Source: Lycorma delicatula | Lineage: Eukaryota > Arthropoda > Insecta > Hemiptera > Fulgoridae | Direction of reading: 5' to 3' | Length of the DNA stretch: 64,000 nucleotides | Assembly: GCF_047948215.1 (NCBI RefSeq) | Contig: NC_134464.1 | Location: 5,032,001-5,096,000, forward strand | In this document: positions 46,501-59,295 of the stretch, in pieces | Layout of the letters: each line of letters opens with the position of its first letter | Numbering within the stretch: position 1 is the stretch's first letter | Made by a program: the position numbers and the translations under genes | Notes under the pieces: model-generated | Told to the model about the DNA's origin: nothing | The model's input: only the letters and a program-made list of their open reading frames with translations | The model's database searches: none

Positions 46501-49500
46501 GGAGTATAATATAAAACAGATCCGAATAATCTGTTTAACGAACAAAAACATTAATGTCTACGTTCACTGTGTACTGATAGATTAGATATCTGATAAAAAA
46601 AATTTCTAGAATTATATAAATGAAAAATCGAAGTTAAGGGAAACGGGGAAAAGGGAATTAATAATAAGAAAAGATAGATCTATCTAAAAATAGACCGCTA
46701 AAAAAGATTACCAACTACCTAAAGGAGTATTTCAAGGCTCTTTTATCCGGTAGATGACCCTTATAATTCCAAGGGAGATCGTGACATCTTTACTAAAGAC
46801 GGGAATAAATAGCTGGAATTTATGCTACAACAAAATAATTCTCCTATCCGCGTTAAACAGCCGTTCGAGATCAGTATTAGGTTTTGATTTTAAGAATAAA
46901 CTTCTCCCGTTTTCAATACGGCATACGGAAGAAAATTTCGACTGAATTTTTAGCCGTCCAGTCAGACCCTTTACGGGAATGTTAATGTCCCTTAATACGT
47001 CGCTAAAAACCTTGTTCTTTTCACAAAATTTTACCGTTAAAGTTTCTTTTTTCAGTTTAGGTCTACGGTAAAAATCTCTTTATTTCTAACTTAAACCGCG
47101 ACTATAATTTATGGAATTCTGTTATAACTTTCGACGTATGGAAATTTGCTACTATTTTCCTTTCTGGCTTTTCTATTTTCATATTCTACCCCGTAAAGTC
47201 CTACTCTACCTATAAATGAATTAAGAGTTATTTTTAATTTCTTAATTTACGTTTGATTTTAGAGGATCTATTTTACTCATAAAAGATCTCATCGCTTATG
47301 TTATTCTACTTTTTATAGTATATCTGGTTTATTTCATCGGAGGTTTTAATTTTACTAACTAAATTATAAAATTCTTTGATTTATGTCATATTAAATTTTG
47401 TTAGCTTATGATTTGCACATCACTTAAACATGTTTGTTCGAAAGGTCCACGTGTCAGTTTATATTCAAAGAATTTTTATTTTCTTAAAAAAAAATCACAG
47501 AATCCTATTACCTTTTCCCTTAAATAGTTATTTTACTCTCGATATTTCCTTTCTATTCCTTTATTCCTTCCTTTGTAATACTGCATATAGATTAAAAAAA
47601 TAAAACTTGTTTCACCCATTTCTATGTTAAAAAGATAACCTTTTCTTTTTTTTGTATCAAGTAATATGAAAGGTAAGAAACATTACTTTTTAACATCTTG
47701 CTTTATTTTTATCTTTTAAAAAATTACTATTTACCTCTAAAAGTAATATTACTCTTCCATTTTTTATAAGATATATTTACTATAAGTTGCTTTTTAACGA
47801 TAAAAAAAATTGAAATTTTAATTTTCTTTAGTAGACAACACTGTACTTAAAAGTCTAGTCTTTAACTTACTCTGTGTAGTTAATAATCTTCAAAATGACG
47901 ATTTTTGTTTTTTATTTATTTACAAATTGTAATTTTTTAGCTATTATAAATGTCGAATATATCTTAAATTTTGATAACCTGTGATATTTCGATAATTTAG
48001 CCGATAAAATATTCCTTGAACGAAAATAAATCGATACTTTAACAAAAGTTATAAAAACTAAAAACTGTCGTATTTCGATTCACTGCGTGCGATTCTTAAT
48101 CGATCAGATACAAACGATTATTTTAGATAACATCGATTGAAAGTACCGTTTTCATTAACGTGTATTAAGTTGTAAGACTTTACTCTTTAATAAACCGTAA
48201 GAACAGTTTTTATTCGGAACGCTTGCGTACACGATATAAATTTGTGGTAGTCTTGAATCCGTTAAGACAGATACCGGTATTTCTGGAGAGAAAGTAATTT
48301 TTCTTCGCCGCAATAAACTTATAGATGCAAAATCGCTTTACTGCTCCCGTTCCGGGTAAAAATGTCGTTCTCCTTCGCGGGTAAATTTTCTTTTTACACC
48401 GATCGTATGTTTCCCTAATATCCTTAGTTCCCGTCGAGTTATACGGGAGTAACTCACATACTATTAGATCCTTGTCGAGGATTAAAGGATCTGTAAAGCT
48501 CTGGTGATCCCGGTGAGATCTATCTGGGATGAAAGTATCAGCGATTCTGCTTTCCGGACAAGTAGCGTAATATCTGAAATGCCTATAGGATAAATTTAGG
48601 TACGGTAGAAATATTAGAAGTTTAGCTAGAATACAGATATTATGATATATACTATATATTTTAATTAAAATGTAAGAGAAATCTCATTTCTTTATAAAAG
48701 GTATACCTCTTTACAATACTGTAAGAATACAATTTAAACAAGACTTACCGTAATTTTTACAAAAAAAATGATCTTTCTGTTCTGTTTTAAGATAAAAATT
48801 TTTTCGATAAAATTTTTAAAAAAACCTTTCATCAGTAGACATATAAAATAATCCCATTTAAAATTTCTAAAACATTTAAGGGAAAAATTAATCTTTTTCT
48901 GTAATGTTTTTTTGTAATAATTTATGAAGCGCTTCTTCCGGTGTGTTGTCGTGTAGATCTAAAACTTGGACGGTCGAATACAAAAAGAAGAGTTATTTTG
49001 ATAACGTAGGTATGTAATTGTACAGAATAATGAGGAAAGTGAAATATCGTAAACGTAGAAGATTTGAAAGGAGAGCAAGACCTAGAAGGTATACGTTGAA
49101 AAGGAAGAAGATTAGGAGTTGTAACCGACAAGAAAAAGAAAGAACGATTATATAAATAAATAAAGGTAGGCTCAGAATTAAACAAAGTAGTAAAAGTCCA
49201 GTTGTTATCTATCTAAAGGCAAATTTACTAAATAATACGAAGTATTATCGTAAGAAAAGACACCTTTTAAAATTTACATTTCATTAAAGGCGTTAGGAAC
49301 TTCCGTAAAAAAAAATTGTTAATAAAACGATACGCTAACGGTTTTGCGGTAAAATGTAAAAGAACGACAAATGAAAAAGAATAAAAAATAAAAATAGGAA
49401 TCGCATGAAATTACACTAAAATCCACAGAATCTTAAATTAAAAACATTTTTTTCACGCTATTACAATTCTAATTTTTGTAGATTTGAGTGTATAAAGAAG

Positions 49501-50608
49501 AATTTTCCGACAAAAAATTAACCTGCAACCGAATCGTTTAACCGAAACTAATCTGGAAAATATTTTTTCGTTAGTCTGAGTTTTTATGTTTGTTATTATT
49601 ATACTTTTTTTTTGTGTATAGTTAACGATACGGTAGTATATCATGTGTGCGCGGAAGAATATATTACTGCCTACGACGTTACTTGTTTTTTGTTACTCCT
49701 AACAAAATTGTTATGTAGTACAGTGTTCGAGTGTACCGTAACAAGTTATACATATGTTTCATTAAACCGTTTCCGGTTTGACCTTGATTTTTTTATATAC
49801 TTCTTAATGTATATAAATATTTACTTAAAGGCAAGAAACCTAAGTTATAATGATTTTCATTCAGATATAAAATATTGGGATATTTTATATTCTGGTTCTG
49901 CCGTTCACGTAATAATATTACTTTAGGACCGGTTAATGCCTGATATAAAGGAAATAGAATCTTTCATCTCCCTCAAAACTGCAGCCGGAACGGTTTAGTA
50001 GATACCATTTTCTAACGGGAATGTATGGAAACAGAATGGAAGATACCACAGGGAATAGGAATATAAATCGATTAGCGACTCTAAAATTACCTTACCATTT
50101 TATCGAGCGGTATGTTAATAAAAAAGAAAAAAAGGAAGAAATTAAAAACACACATTCACGTATGGAATACGAAAAAAATGTATTGTATCATATTAAAAGA
50201 AAAAATGTATTTCTTGAACATTGAAGGAGGAAAACTGGTGGGATCATACTGAAATATTTTACATCGTGACCGCTTCATAATAATATTGGTATCGATTCCT
50301 CAACACACCGAACAATATGTGAATAACAAGAGATAAATATTAAAAATTTTAAAATCGGAGGTGGACATCCCACGACTTCCATCTATGACAAGGAGAATAT
50401 TGTCCGACAATACCAGAGGATTAATGAACTAAAAGAAAAGAATTTTTTGCAATTTATTAAAGATCGGGAATGTAAGCCTCAGTGTATATGTTGTTCCTGT
50501 GAGGGTCTATTTTCAGTCACTCTTTAGCTAACTTTAACGTATATAAAATTAAACTAGAAAATCCAAAAATAATACGATTCTGAATTATAATTTTCAATTA
50601 ATATTAAA
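46501..50608. other. AT-rich spacer, 4.1 kb
   Basis: I see no supported gene, RNA or repeat copy. The frames at 48922-49185 and 49612-49926 give biased, hydrophobic or Phe/Ser-rich peptides without domains. 48200-48600 is somewhat GC-richer. Confidence 0.45.
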
Positions 50609-51296
50609 TAATCAGATGTTTCACCAAATCTATTACATATACACATATGAAATAACGCTTACTAAATTAAATAGACGCGTTTTTTAAATTACATAAAATT
50701 TTATTTCACTAATAACTTCTGATTTTTTTTATTGTTTTTATTGAATAATTATTTATTGTAAAAATGTTTTTTTCAATCCCGGGTTAATAATTATTAATAA
50801 ATCAATATTTAAAAAATAATTAAAAAATAAATTAAAAAAGTTAAAATGGAGATGAAGTGTGATTCGAACCGATATGCTTTTCCCTTGTAAGATACAATTT
50901 TTTCATTAATTAAAATTTTACTTGGCTATAACACTGGAACCGATGAAAGTAAATACCACTTATGATATATCGTTGAAAAGCTCTTGATGACCGCTTATTA
51001 CTGCAGTTAAGAAAAGTCAAAAATTCAAATGTTTTGGATTTTGGGCTCTTCGGACGCTTTTAGTCCAGTCGATTGCAATCAAAAGGGGAGGTGCCAACTA
51101 CATGTTACGACAGTCGTAAATCCAAAATTTTAATATCCTAAGGCTAATCGTTTTTAATACGTACGTACAGACGTCACGCCGGAACTAGAAAAAATGGATT
51201 CAGAGATGACCAAAATGGATGTTTCCGTTGAAATCTGAAAACCAAAATTTTTCGCGAACGCAATACTTCATTTACTTTGTACAAGGAAGTAAAAAC
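50609..51296 (-). repeat. ~650-bp dispersed repeat (family F), copy C
   Basis: The reverse complement starts TTTTTACTTCCTTGTACAAA and follows copies A and B: GCGAAAAATTTTGGTTTTCA, GGCGTGACGTCTGTACGTAC, CTTAACTGCAGTAATAAGC, CAACGATATATCATAAGTGG. In the middle it has CATATCGGTTCGAATCACAC, an intact B-box-like motif. The far end diverges from A and B after the AATAATT segment. Confidence 0.85.
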
Positions 51297-52050
51297 ACGA
51301 CTGCCAAAAAAAATGTCTTTAATGTAGTGTAACAACACCGATATAACGGACTGTTACCGACGAGTAGAAAATATAATAACGGGAGGAGTCCAGAAAATGG
51401 CTAAAAGGAACCGTTTTAGTAAAGTAACCGTTTAACCATCGTCTTTTGTAATACTGCCCGCTGATACACACGTAAACAGATGTTCATCTGTGAGAAGAGT
51501 TACCGGACCCAGGTTAGGAATGCGCGGGAACGAAAGGACTCGGTCGATCGTTCTCATGCTCAACTAGGATGTGGTCCGGCAGGTAAAGAAAATAGGAGTA
51601 TAAATACCGGGGAAGACCGGTTGAAATCAGTTGTGCGAAATCAGTTTAAGACGTTATTATGTCAGTCGGCGAGGAGAGTTCTGCAACATAAGTCTACGGG
51701 AGACGTTATGATGCGAGTCTGCGATGAGAATTCTGCGAGATGTCAATGAAGAATCGAATTTCTAGTGAACACGTTCGACGCGATTAGGGTGGCGTCACCG
51801 GTGATTCCAGTACATGAAAACAAGAAACGGTTCGGTGAGTTACCGTTAGACTATAAGTGAAAGAAATAACGTGCTAAATTTTATTTGTTAACAGCAAAGG
51901 TATTTGTAGAACTTTATATATGTCTTATCTATTTTACTATTGTTGTTAATACAAGACTAGTCGTTAAAAGCGTTAAGACTAGCGGTCATGTTGTCTTTTA
52001 CCGATGGGACTGAATTCTGATTTTAATTATTTATCTATCTGTGAATAAAT
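51297..52050. other. Spacer with a GC-richer open stretch
   Basis: 51480-51749 is open for 89 codons on the plus strand and less AT-rich. Its product is Arg/Ser-rich with no domain I know. Not called as a gene. Confidence 0.35.
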
Positions 52051-52064
52051 CCTGACAATTATTT

Positions 52065-52260
52065 GAAGTTCTGTTTGTATTCAATCGCTGTTATTATTAC
52101 TGACATTTATTATTATTGTCTGCTGTTGTTATCATTATTATCATTCTGATTATTATCGTGATTGTGATTACTATTTTTATTATATGTTTTATTATCGCCG
52201 TTTATTATTACTCTTATTGTCATCGTTATTATTGATTTGTGTTGTTTTACTTATGTTCCT
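52065..52260. repeat. Degenerate (TTA/TTG/TCA) trinucleotide array
   Basis: About 195 nt of imperfect trinucleotide units (ATTATT, ATCATT, GTTGTT) with frequent point changes. The array is old and impure. Confidence 0.75.
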
Positions 52261-52383
52261 TAACTAATAAATTGTAATTATATAACATTTTCAATTGTCA
52301 ATCTCTCAATATGCTGATCGAGCCGCGAACACGCGACAGAATTATTACTGATACTATAGGATACTACAGCTCTCTACAGATAG

Positions 52384-52562
52384 CAGGCGGGTGACAATTT
52401 TTTAGTAGTATTTGTGTATAGTTTAATTTTTAAAACATATATATATATTTATATAGCCTATGACACTTCCGGTAACGTAAGGATTCCAACGCGGGATTGT
52501 ACATCTAAATCGTTTCAGCCGTTGAGCTCCTACGGCGAAACGAAGATACATTTACCCTAAAT
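52384..52562 (-). repeat. Short dispersed repeat, copy 2
   Basis: The reverse complement matches 21190-21384: AGCTCAACGGCTGAAACGAT, TTTAGATGTA, GAATCCTTACGTTA, AGTGTCATA, a TA-rich middle, then AAATTGTCACCCGC. Confidence 0.75.
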
Positions 52563-52939
52563 ACATTACGTAATCTTGTAAAGGTATCGTTATGAATTTA
52601 AGTTAATAATTACAAGAATATATCTGACGGGCGGTCTTATTAGTAAGCTAAGAGACGTTTGGGATTTAAATAAAAGCTAAATAATGTTCTATAAAGATAA
52701 ATTATATGCAGATTTTGAAAGCTATATATTATGAAAAGCGTTCAGTTTTCAAAGCTTTAACTTCCCAAGTATTAGTAGAACGGAGGACAAACTTACAAGT
52801 TATTTACAATATATGCTGAAAATCATATGTTGCTTCGATCGGAAAAATTTTTAATAACGGATCGTATATATATATAGAATACATTATTTATTGGTAAACC
52901 GTTATATAAAAGGGGAGAAAGTATCAACATATAACCGGT
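52563..52939. other. AT-rich spacer
   Basis: No gene recognised. Confidence 0.45.
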
Positions 52940-53265
52940 AGTATTTGTAACAAGAGGTCAGACCCTGAACGGTAGCGATAGCTTGCGTCGGATCCGAGAG
53001 ATGGTAGTGTTGTTCGTTCAGAAGGAGACGGCGGAGAAACGAGTAAGGGGTAGTTAAGAGCGAGAGAGAGTGAAAAAAAGAGAAAGATAGATAGAGTTGT
53101 ACTGTTTAATAGTAGAAGAGGGGGTTGAAAGCGAAAGTTACTGTAGGAAAGGCACGGTACGAGTTCGTGAAAGGGTAGCGGAGGGGCGGTTCGGAAATGA
53201 GTTTTTTCGCAGCAAGCGTAACTAAATAATTACTATCCGAGAAGAAAACATGCAGGTTCTAACTG
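52940..53265 (+). promoter_or_regulatory. Purine-rich, GAGA-bearing segment
   Basis: A block of raised GC and strong purine bias on the plus strand. It contains GAGCGAGAGAGAGTG near 53058 and several GGAGACGG/GGAGGGGCGG phrases, and it ends near 53270. GAGAG clusters mark promoters and Polycomb elements in flies. No start codon with a downstream frame is attached, so this is only a candidate transcription start or 5' UTR. Confidence 0.25.
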
Positions 53266-55105
53266 CCTGCGGCTTCTTAAAAAATCAATACTACTACAGT
53301 TTTACTATTATTATTATTGTTATTATAATCCTTTTTCCTCTTTCTGTTTTATTTCCTTATTGTCGTATTGACGTATAAACCGTATTAATATTATACATTT
53401 AAATAAAGTTTTCGTTTTTCTTATTTTAAAAAGAATATGCGAAATTATATATAAAAATATTTTTTAACGGGCGAGTTTTTTTTTGGATATAGTGATATTT
53501 TTATTCCTGACATACGTATATAATCTTTTTTTTTTAATTTTACCGATTAGTAGCGTTAAAAATTGTAATTTTTCAAAAGCATCCAAAAGTAATTATTCTT
53601 TATATTTTTTATAGTTATATTTTTTATTGTTTTATTAAATTAATACAATAGCTTAAACAATAATATAATAAGCAATAGCTTAATTTAGGTAAAGCATTTT
53701 TATACCGCGAAATATTTAAATTAAATTTCAATTTTCATTTTTCAGAATGCTTAAAAATGTATAAATATTTGTTTAATTGTAATGTCTACAAATGCTTGAA
53801 TCGGTTTATCGAAACGCTGTATCGTTTGGATGCAAAAATTGGCTTTACGTTTGCTATTCCATTTAGATAAGATGTTTAAAAGAAATTGTTATATGTTACG
53901 CTTTTGATGAGAACGCTTTAATCTAAGTCGAGTCGAAAACGGTTCAAGAAACATTTTCATTAACTTACACGCATATTTTAGGATAATTCTTAATAGAATT
54001 CACGGTATATCTAATCTAATCTCCTCAGAATAATTGTAAGAATAATAAAAAAAGGACAAATATTCTATATTCAGACAGTGTTGAATACAGGTGTAATGAC
54101 CTGTACGGTCTGTAGTATATTTTGTTTGAAATAGTAAATCGTTTTCATTAGAACAGATTGTATATGTATGTTGGATGCAGTAACCTAGATAGGTTACTGC
54201 AATCTAAGACAAGCCAGTTATTTTCACGATTAACGAACATCTTTGCCGTCTTGCTGAGTAAAATGAAAAATTAATTAATTTGCCGTCGCATCCTGCGTTT
54301 AATAAAAAAACATACATCAAATTTTGGTAATATTCAGTCGTTCAAGTAACAACTTGATTTTTTTCGTCAGGGTCACTGGGAACATCGTTACTTTAAGTGA
54401 AAATAAGACTTGAATAGCGTTCGCTTATACTTTAGATTCTTTATATGCAGCCGTAAGAAGATTTTGGCACAGCGTAAAACAGTTAATTAACGTATTTATT
54501 TCTACGGAAAGCAATCCGTTTTATACATCGTTTCCGTTCGTTAAGGGAATACGACGCGTTACGTTAGTACAATTAAAACTCCAAAATGTGTTAGCCTCCG
54601 ATAAAATAATTATTAATATGCACGTATATATTATTAAAATAAATATATTTCTCATTTTGTTAATAAATTTTCGGGGTGTAGAAATAATACTTTCGCGTAA
54701 GAAACACAACAGATACATATACCGTATAAGTTTCTTTAGGATTCGTAAAAATCTGTCTTTTATCGAGGTTACGGTTATTTATTTTAAAACAGACACCGAT
54801 CTCATTACGCTAAAATAAATTGCTCAATATTTAATTTAACGGAGAAACAACAAAAATTTAGGATGTATAACCAACAGTTAACGATTTGACCGCTTATCTC
54901 CATTCTTTCTTTTCTGTCGAGATATATCTTACACCATTAACATATGTATATACATTATTACAAACAGCAAACGTCACCGGATCGATAAAAATTACACGAA
55001 TACCTAAGATATAACTATATAATTCCCCGTACTTTTTACATGATTTAATTAGCTACCCGTAATCTAAACGAAAATGTAGTCGATACAAACTTAGCGACGA
55101 AATTC
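53266..55105. other. AT-rich spacer
   Basis: No gene recognised. 54170-54210 has a small inverted repeat (CAGTAACCTA...TAGGTTACTG). Confidence 0.5.
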
Positions 55106-55200
55106 CACTTTGGCCGAGCGGTAGAATATCAACCATCATCCGGAAGGTTCCGGATTCGAATCCCCGGTCAGGTACGGTTTTTTTATACGCTACAAAATTT
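55106..55200 (+). mobile_element. tRNA-derived SINE, head type 1 only
   Basis: CCACTTTGGCCGAGCGGTAG (A-box region) and, 35 nt on, GGATTCGAATCCCCGGTCAG (B box, 55152-55171), followed by GTACGGTTTTTTTATACGCT and ACAAAAT. The head matches the 21.9- and 60.3-kb copies. The tail is not recognisable. A functional tRNA is unlikely because the acceptor arm does not pair and the sequence continues as in the SINEs. Confidence 0.7.
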
Positions 55201-55384
55201 CCGTTCCGTATTTCTCCGTACAAATTCGAACTTGTGTGGTAAATTATGATTTAAAAAAAAATACTGTTTGTTCAGAATTCGCCGAAATTTGTCGACGAAA
55301 GATTTACTTACTACGTAGTTAATTGATATTTTTTAAAATCTCTATTTTTGTATTTTCACGTGGTAAAATTTAAAAAATTTTACG

Positions 55385-56840
55385 TTAAAAGATAATAAAA
55401 AGCAGATCGGATGCTCATCCATCCGCTTCATAAAAAAGGATCCAAAACAGACCCGAATAACTGCAGTAGAATTTCGCTTTTGGAAGTTGCAAACAAAATT
55501 GTATCTAGAGCTCTTTTTAATCGTGCCCGTCCACAACCGGGTGAATATCAGCGTGGGTTTAGGAAAAATAGATCTTGGACAGAGCAAATCTATAATCTCA
55601 ATCTCGAAAATATTATGAAATATTGAAAACGTCAAAATAGAACGTACGTTGAAATTTTTATTAATTTTCAAAAAGTATAAGATTCGGTAGATAGAACGTC
55701 AATTTTTTTCAACATTAACAGAATTAATTTTAGATAACAAAATCGCAAACTTAATCGGAGTGACATTAACTGACACCGTTTCTAAAATAAAATTTCTGGA
55801 AAAATGTTTCTAATCCTTTTCCAATCGAAACCGGCGTAAGACTAGGGGTTTTCTCTACTACTTTCTAACTGTGCCCTTGAAAAGGTAGTTAAAGAACGGA
55901 ATAAAAATTTAGACAAAAATACTGGAATAAGACTGAAAAACTAAAGGACCGAAGATTAACCGTTTACGTTTTGCTGCGGTACGGTATTATTAACTAAAAA
56001 CGGGAAAGAAGCCGAACAAAAAATTAAACAATTAGAAATACAAGTGCTAAAACTCGAGTTTGAGAAAATAAAAATTTTCACTGATGATAAAAACCGCCCG
56101 AATTTTCTTAGTATAAATAATAAATAATAGAAAAAGCGGATAATTTCAAATATCTCGGAAAACGGATCGGTTGGAATTTTTTAGATAAAAAATCGTTAAC
56201 AGTTAGATGTAATAAAATGGAATTACCTTTTCGGCAAACGAAAAAACACATGTAACAAACATTTTTTATCGTGGAACTCAAAATTTCTACACTATAAAGC
56301 CGTGATAAAGCCGAAACACCCGATGCGTCAGAAACCCTAAGACAGTGCAACAACGATCTACTAGAAAATATAGAAAAAAATAAAGGAAAATTATTAAAAA
56401 AACGTTAGGTCCTAAATTTCAAAATAATCAGGTAAAGCTATTTCCGAATAAAAAACTTTATATTAAAATCTAAAAACTGTTTGACACGATTAAGGAAATG
56501 GCGAATTGCATTTTACTCCCGTTTATTTAGAACGAGAAACAGTATGTCGACTAAAAAAATTTCTGATTTCTTCCAAAGTAGAAAGTCAAAATAAAACAAA
56601 CTGTTCACAAGAAGACCTAAAAGAACTGAAGAAATTAAAAGAGAAACAGAAATTTTAAAGAGAATATTAAAAGATGAAAATAAAAGGTTTCGAGAAGCGC
56701 CAAAACGCAAGAAAAACAAAGCTAAACTTTCTGAAGAACGAAGGTAAGAGGTATCAAAAAGAACGAACAGTACTGGACAGATAGAAAAACAGAAAAAGGA
56801 AACCGCAAATAAATAAATGGTGTGACCCAAGGTGAACTAT
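55385..56840 (+). pseudogene. LINE reverse transcriptase, 3' half with Lys-rich tail (family L-A)
   Basis: An opening frame (55411-55626) reads HPLHKKGSKTDPNN, SLLEVANKIVSRALFN, then GEYQRGFRKNRSWTEQI: RT motifs 1 and 2 of a LINE. After stops and shifts the order continues: a DSVDR-like step near 55685, a degraded FADD box near 55970 (Phe-Ala then Ala), KEAEQKIKQLEIQVLKLE, ADNFKYLGKRIG at 56140-56170, an alkaline thumb, and the long Lys/Glu-rich tail EDLKELKKLKEKQKF at 56611-56642. The tail ends at a purine-rich 3' end near 56845. The minus-strand copy at 19.5-20.3 kb has the same order. Catalytic Asp residues and frame are lost. The upstream endonuclease is absent. Confidence 0.82.
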
Positions 56841-56845
56841 TTGGG

Positions 56846-59295
56846 GGAAAAAAAATTAAAAGCAGTAATTTTACTTAGTTTAACTGAAGATAAATTTCGG
56901 TACTTAAACGAGATTGCATCGATTAACAGAATGTAGATGTAGAGTAATAAAAACGTAATGTAACTATTACGGTTTACTTACCGTAATATTTTATTTATTT
57001 ATTTTTTTTGTAGATGAGAGCGATGAAGTCAGTAATTCACAAAATATAATAATAAATAGTTATAGTGCTAGGACCTAGACCTGGACAAAATCGGTTTAGT
57101 TGACCGGTGGTCATTAAATATTGAATTTGTTTATAGGAGGGGAGAAAGTGTAACCGGCTATAAATAGATTGTTTCGTGTGTAAAACATGCGTGAGACCTA
57201 AACAAACGTAATTTGTTCAAATGCGCACGTGTTTTCTGAATATATATATATATGTGTGTGTGTGTGTAAAACTAACTACAACAACCATCAGTAAGTGAGC
57301 AAACTATTTAAACATTTGATACGGGGTTTATTTTGGAATGGAAATGGGCGTGGGAGAATCTACCGTAACATTGAATTGTTATTAAATGGCCGCCAGCCTA
57401 ATAATATATTTTATATATGTATATAAATTTACGCAGTACGTTCTGTTGTTACGGGGTTGTAGTTTGATCAATGTAGGTCTATCGTTGTTTTGTTCCCCTC
57501 TTTTGGAAGAGTTACGTTTTCAAGGTTAAAAAAGGTCTGCACGCGATGTTTACTACGCTCACTGAATATATAACTTACAAACAACGATGTTATAATTAAT
57601 CGTTACTATTACAATTTTAATATCGTTATAGAATTCGTATAATTATTTTATTTAAAAAACAAAATTAAAAATTCAGAAGTAACAAACGAATTAGTTATAG
57701 TATTTTTGCCGACGAACAGCAATACGTATCGTGAAATAGTTTTAATATTCAGAGATATTCGACAAGTAACATCGTACGGTTAAAAACGGTTCGGTACTGG
57801 TTAATACGAGTATACGACACGTTTTGCTGTCATCTTCTTGTACGTCGCAATATTTTGTTAGGGCGTCCTTCCACAAAATTTCGCGATCACTCTACATCTA
57901 GAAAAACAGAGTATCAAAGAAACGTAAAAGTAGATTCGAGTCTTAAACGTTCCCTCCTTCCGTATTTACCGATATTTCATCAAGTTTTAGCTGCGAACAC
58001 GGTGATCAAATGTATTCGGATAAGTTTTGTCGGATGCCCGATTCCTTACTTCGAAACTTCAGTTTATCGTACAGATTTTTTCACTAAGTATCTGTTATAA
58101 ATTTACGGTGATAGCTCCACCGTACATATGTCGAATAGGATCGGGTATATCATCTCTATTTACGTCTTTTATTTTCGTTTACAGACAAATATACAACTAA
58201 CAACATTCTAATCTTCGCCGACTCGTATATCGATCCAAATTTGATGTATTTGTTTTTTCCTTATCGCATTTTCCTATATTCATTAATCAAATTTTTAAAA
58301 CGAACAAAAACATATTAACCTTCCAGTCTTTCCCGTAAAACTGGACGGTGCGTGGGTTTGTTTGTTTGATGTATGCGCTCGCAATTTTATTTTAGCCGCT
58401 ATCAGCGCAGTGCGGACCATGTGGTGCGCCGGGCAGCAGGCCGTCTGCGTGCAGCGCACAACGATTTATTCGTCGAAACGATCTACATTTCTTTATACGG
58501 ACGATTTAACCAAAATTATATTTGTTTTCGGTGTAAAAAAGGAAAACATCGGGGTTAAACCCGCGTTAAAAATCACAGTTCAAGAATCAGCCGAAAATGT
58601 TTTGAAGCTTTTCGTTGTTTAGTACGCCGCATTCAGAAAAGCGATTTAGTCACAGTCGGCAAAAGCATTTAACAAACTCGTGTGTAATGAAACAGACCGT
58701 GTAACATTTTCGATTCGGGCCTTAGGGCCGCCTTTTTTTTTAGCACAATATAATAATGATTTGAAATACTGCCGTAATATGAGAACGTTATTTTTCCAAT
58801 TTTTCTTCAGGGTAAAAATTTTTTAAAAATCCAACCAAAAGACAGACATTGTACGCATTTACCGACGATCGTTAGATAAAAGGTTATTTTTTTAAACAAA
58901 AAATAAAAAGTCTTCGTTAAACAAATGTGAAAATCATTGTTATCAACAAACTTGTTTTTCTTTAATTACAAAAAATACGCAAAAAACAAGTATATAAATG
59001 AAAATAAATGTAAATTCCTTAATCTATTACTTAAATATAATAAAATCACGAATTTCTGTTAATAATTAAAGATATCTTTTTTTTAACAAGGACAACTATT
59101 AATAATAAACGAATGTAAAACGGTTTAACAGCTTAATCTAGATATTAATTTGTTTATAATTTCAAATGACGTTTAATAAAAATAGCGATTGTAAATTAGT
59201 AGAACGCAGTCCGGTAGCTGCAGGTATAAATGAAATAGAGTTCTTAGCGCTCGTCTTATGCTATACACATATTAAAAAATACACGATTTTAATTT
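56846..59295. other. Spacer with one microsatellite and one GC-rich patch
   Basis: 57239-57267 is a (TA)n(TG)n array. 58395-58460 is a short GC-rich patch inside two overlapping plus-strand frames (58362-58622 and 58373-58558), neither of which I recognise. No other signal. Confidence 0.4.

Noticed and set aside
48922..49185. 87-codon minus-strand frame, Ser/Phe-rich
   Set aside because: It is the complement of a Lys/Arg-rich purine tract, with no domain or homologous copy.
55106..55180. tRNA gene on the plus strand
   Set aside because: The spacing between boxes and the lack of a paired acceptor arm fit the SINE head, not a functional tRNA.
58362..58622. 86-codon plus-strand frame over a short GC-rich patch
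   Set aside because: A second frame is open over the same patch, no domain is visible in either, and there is no second copy in the window.
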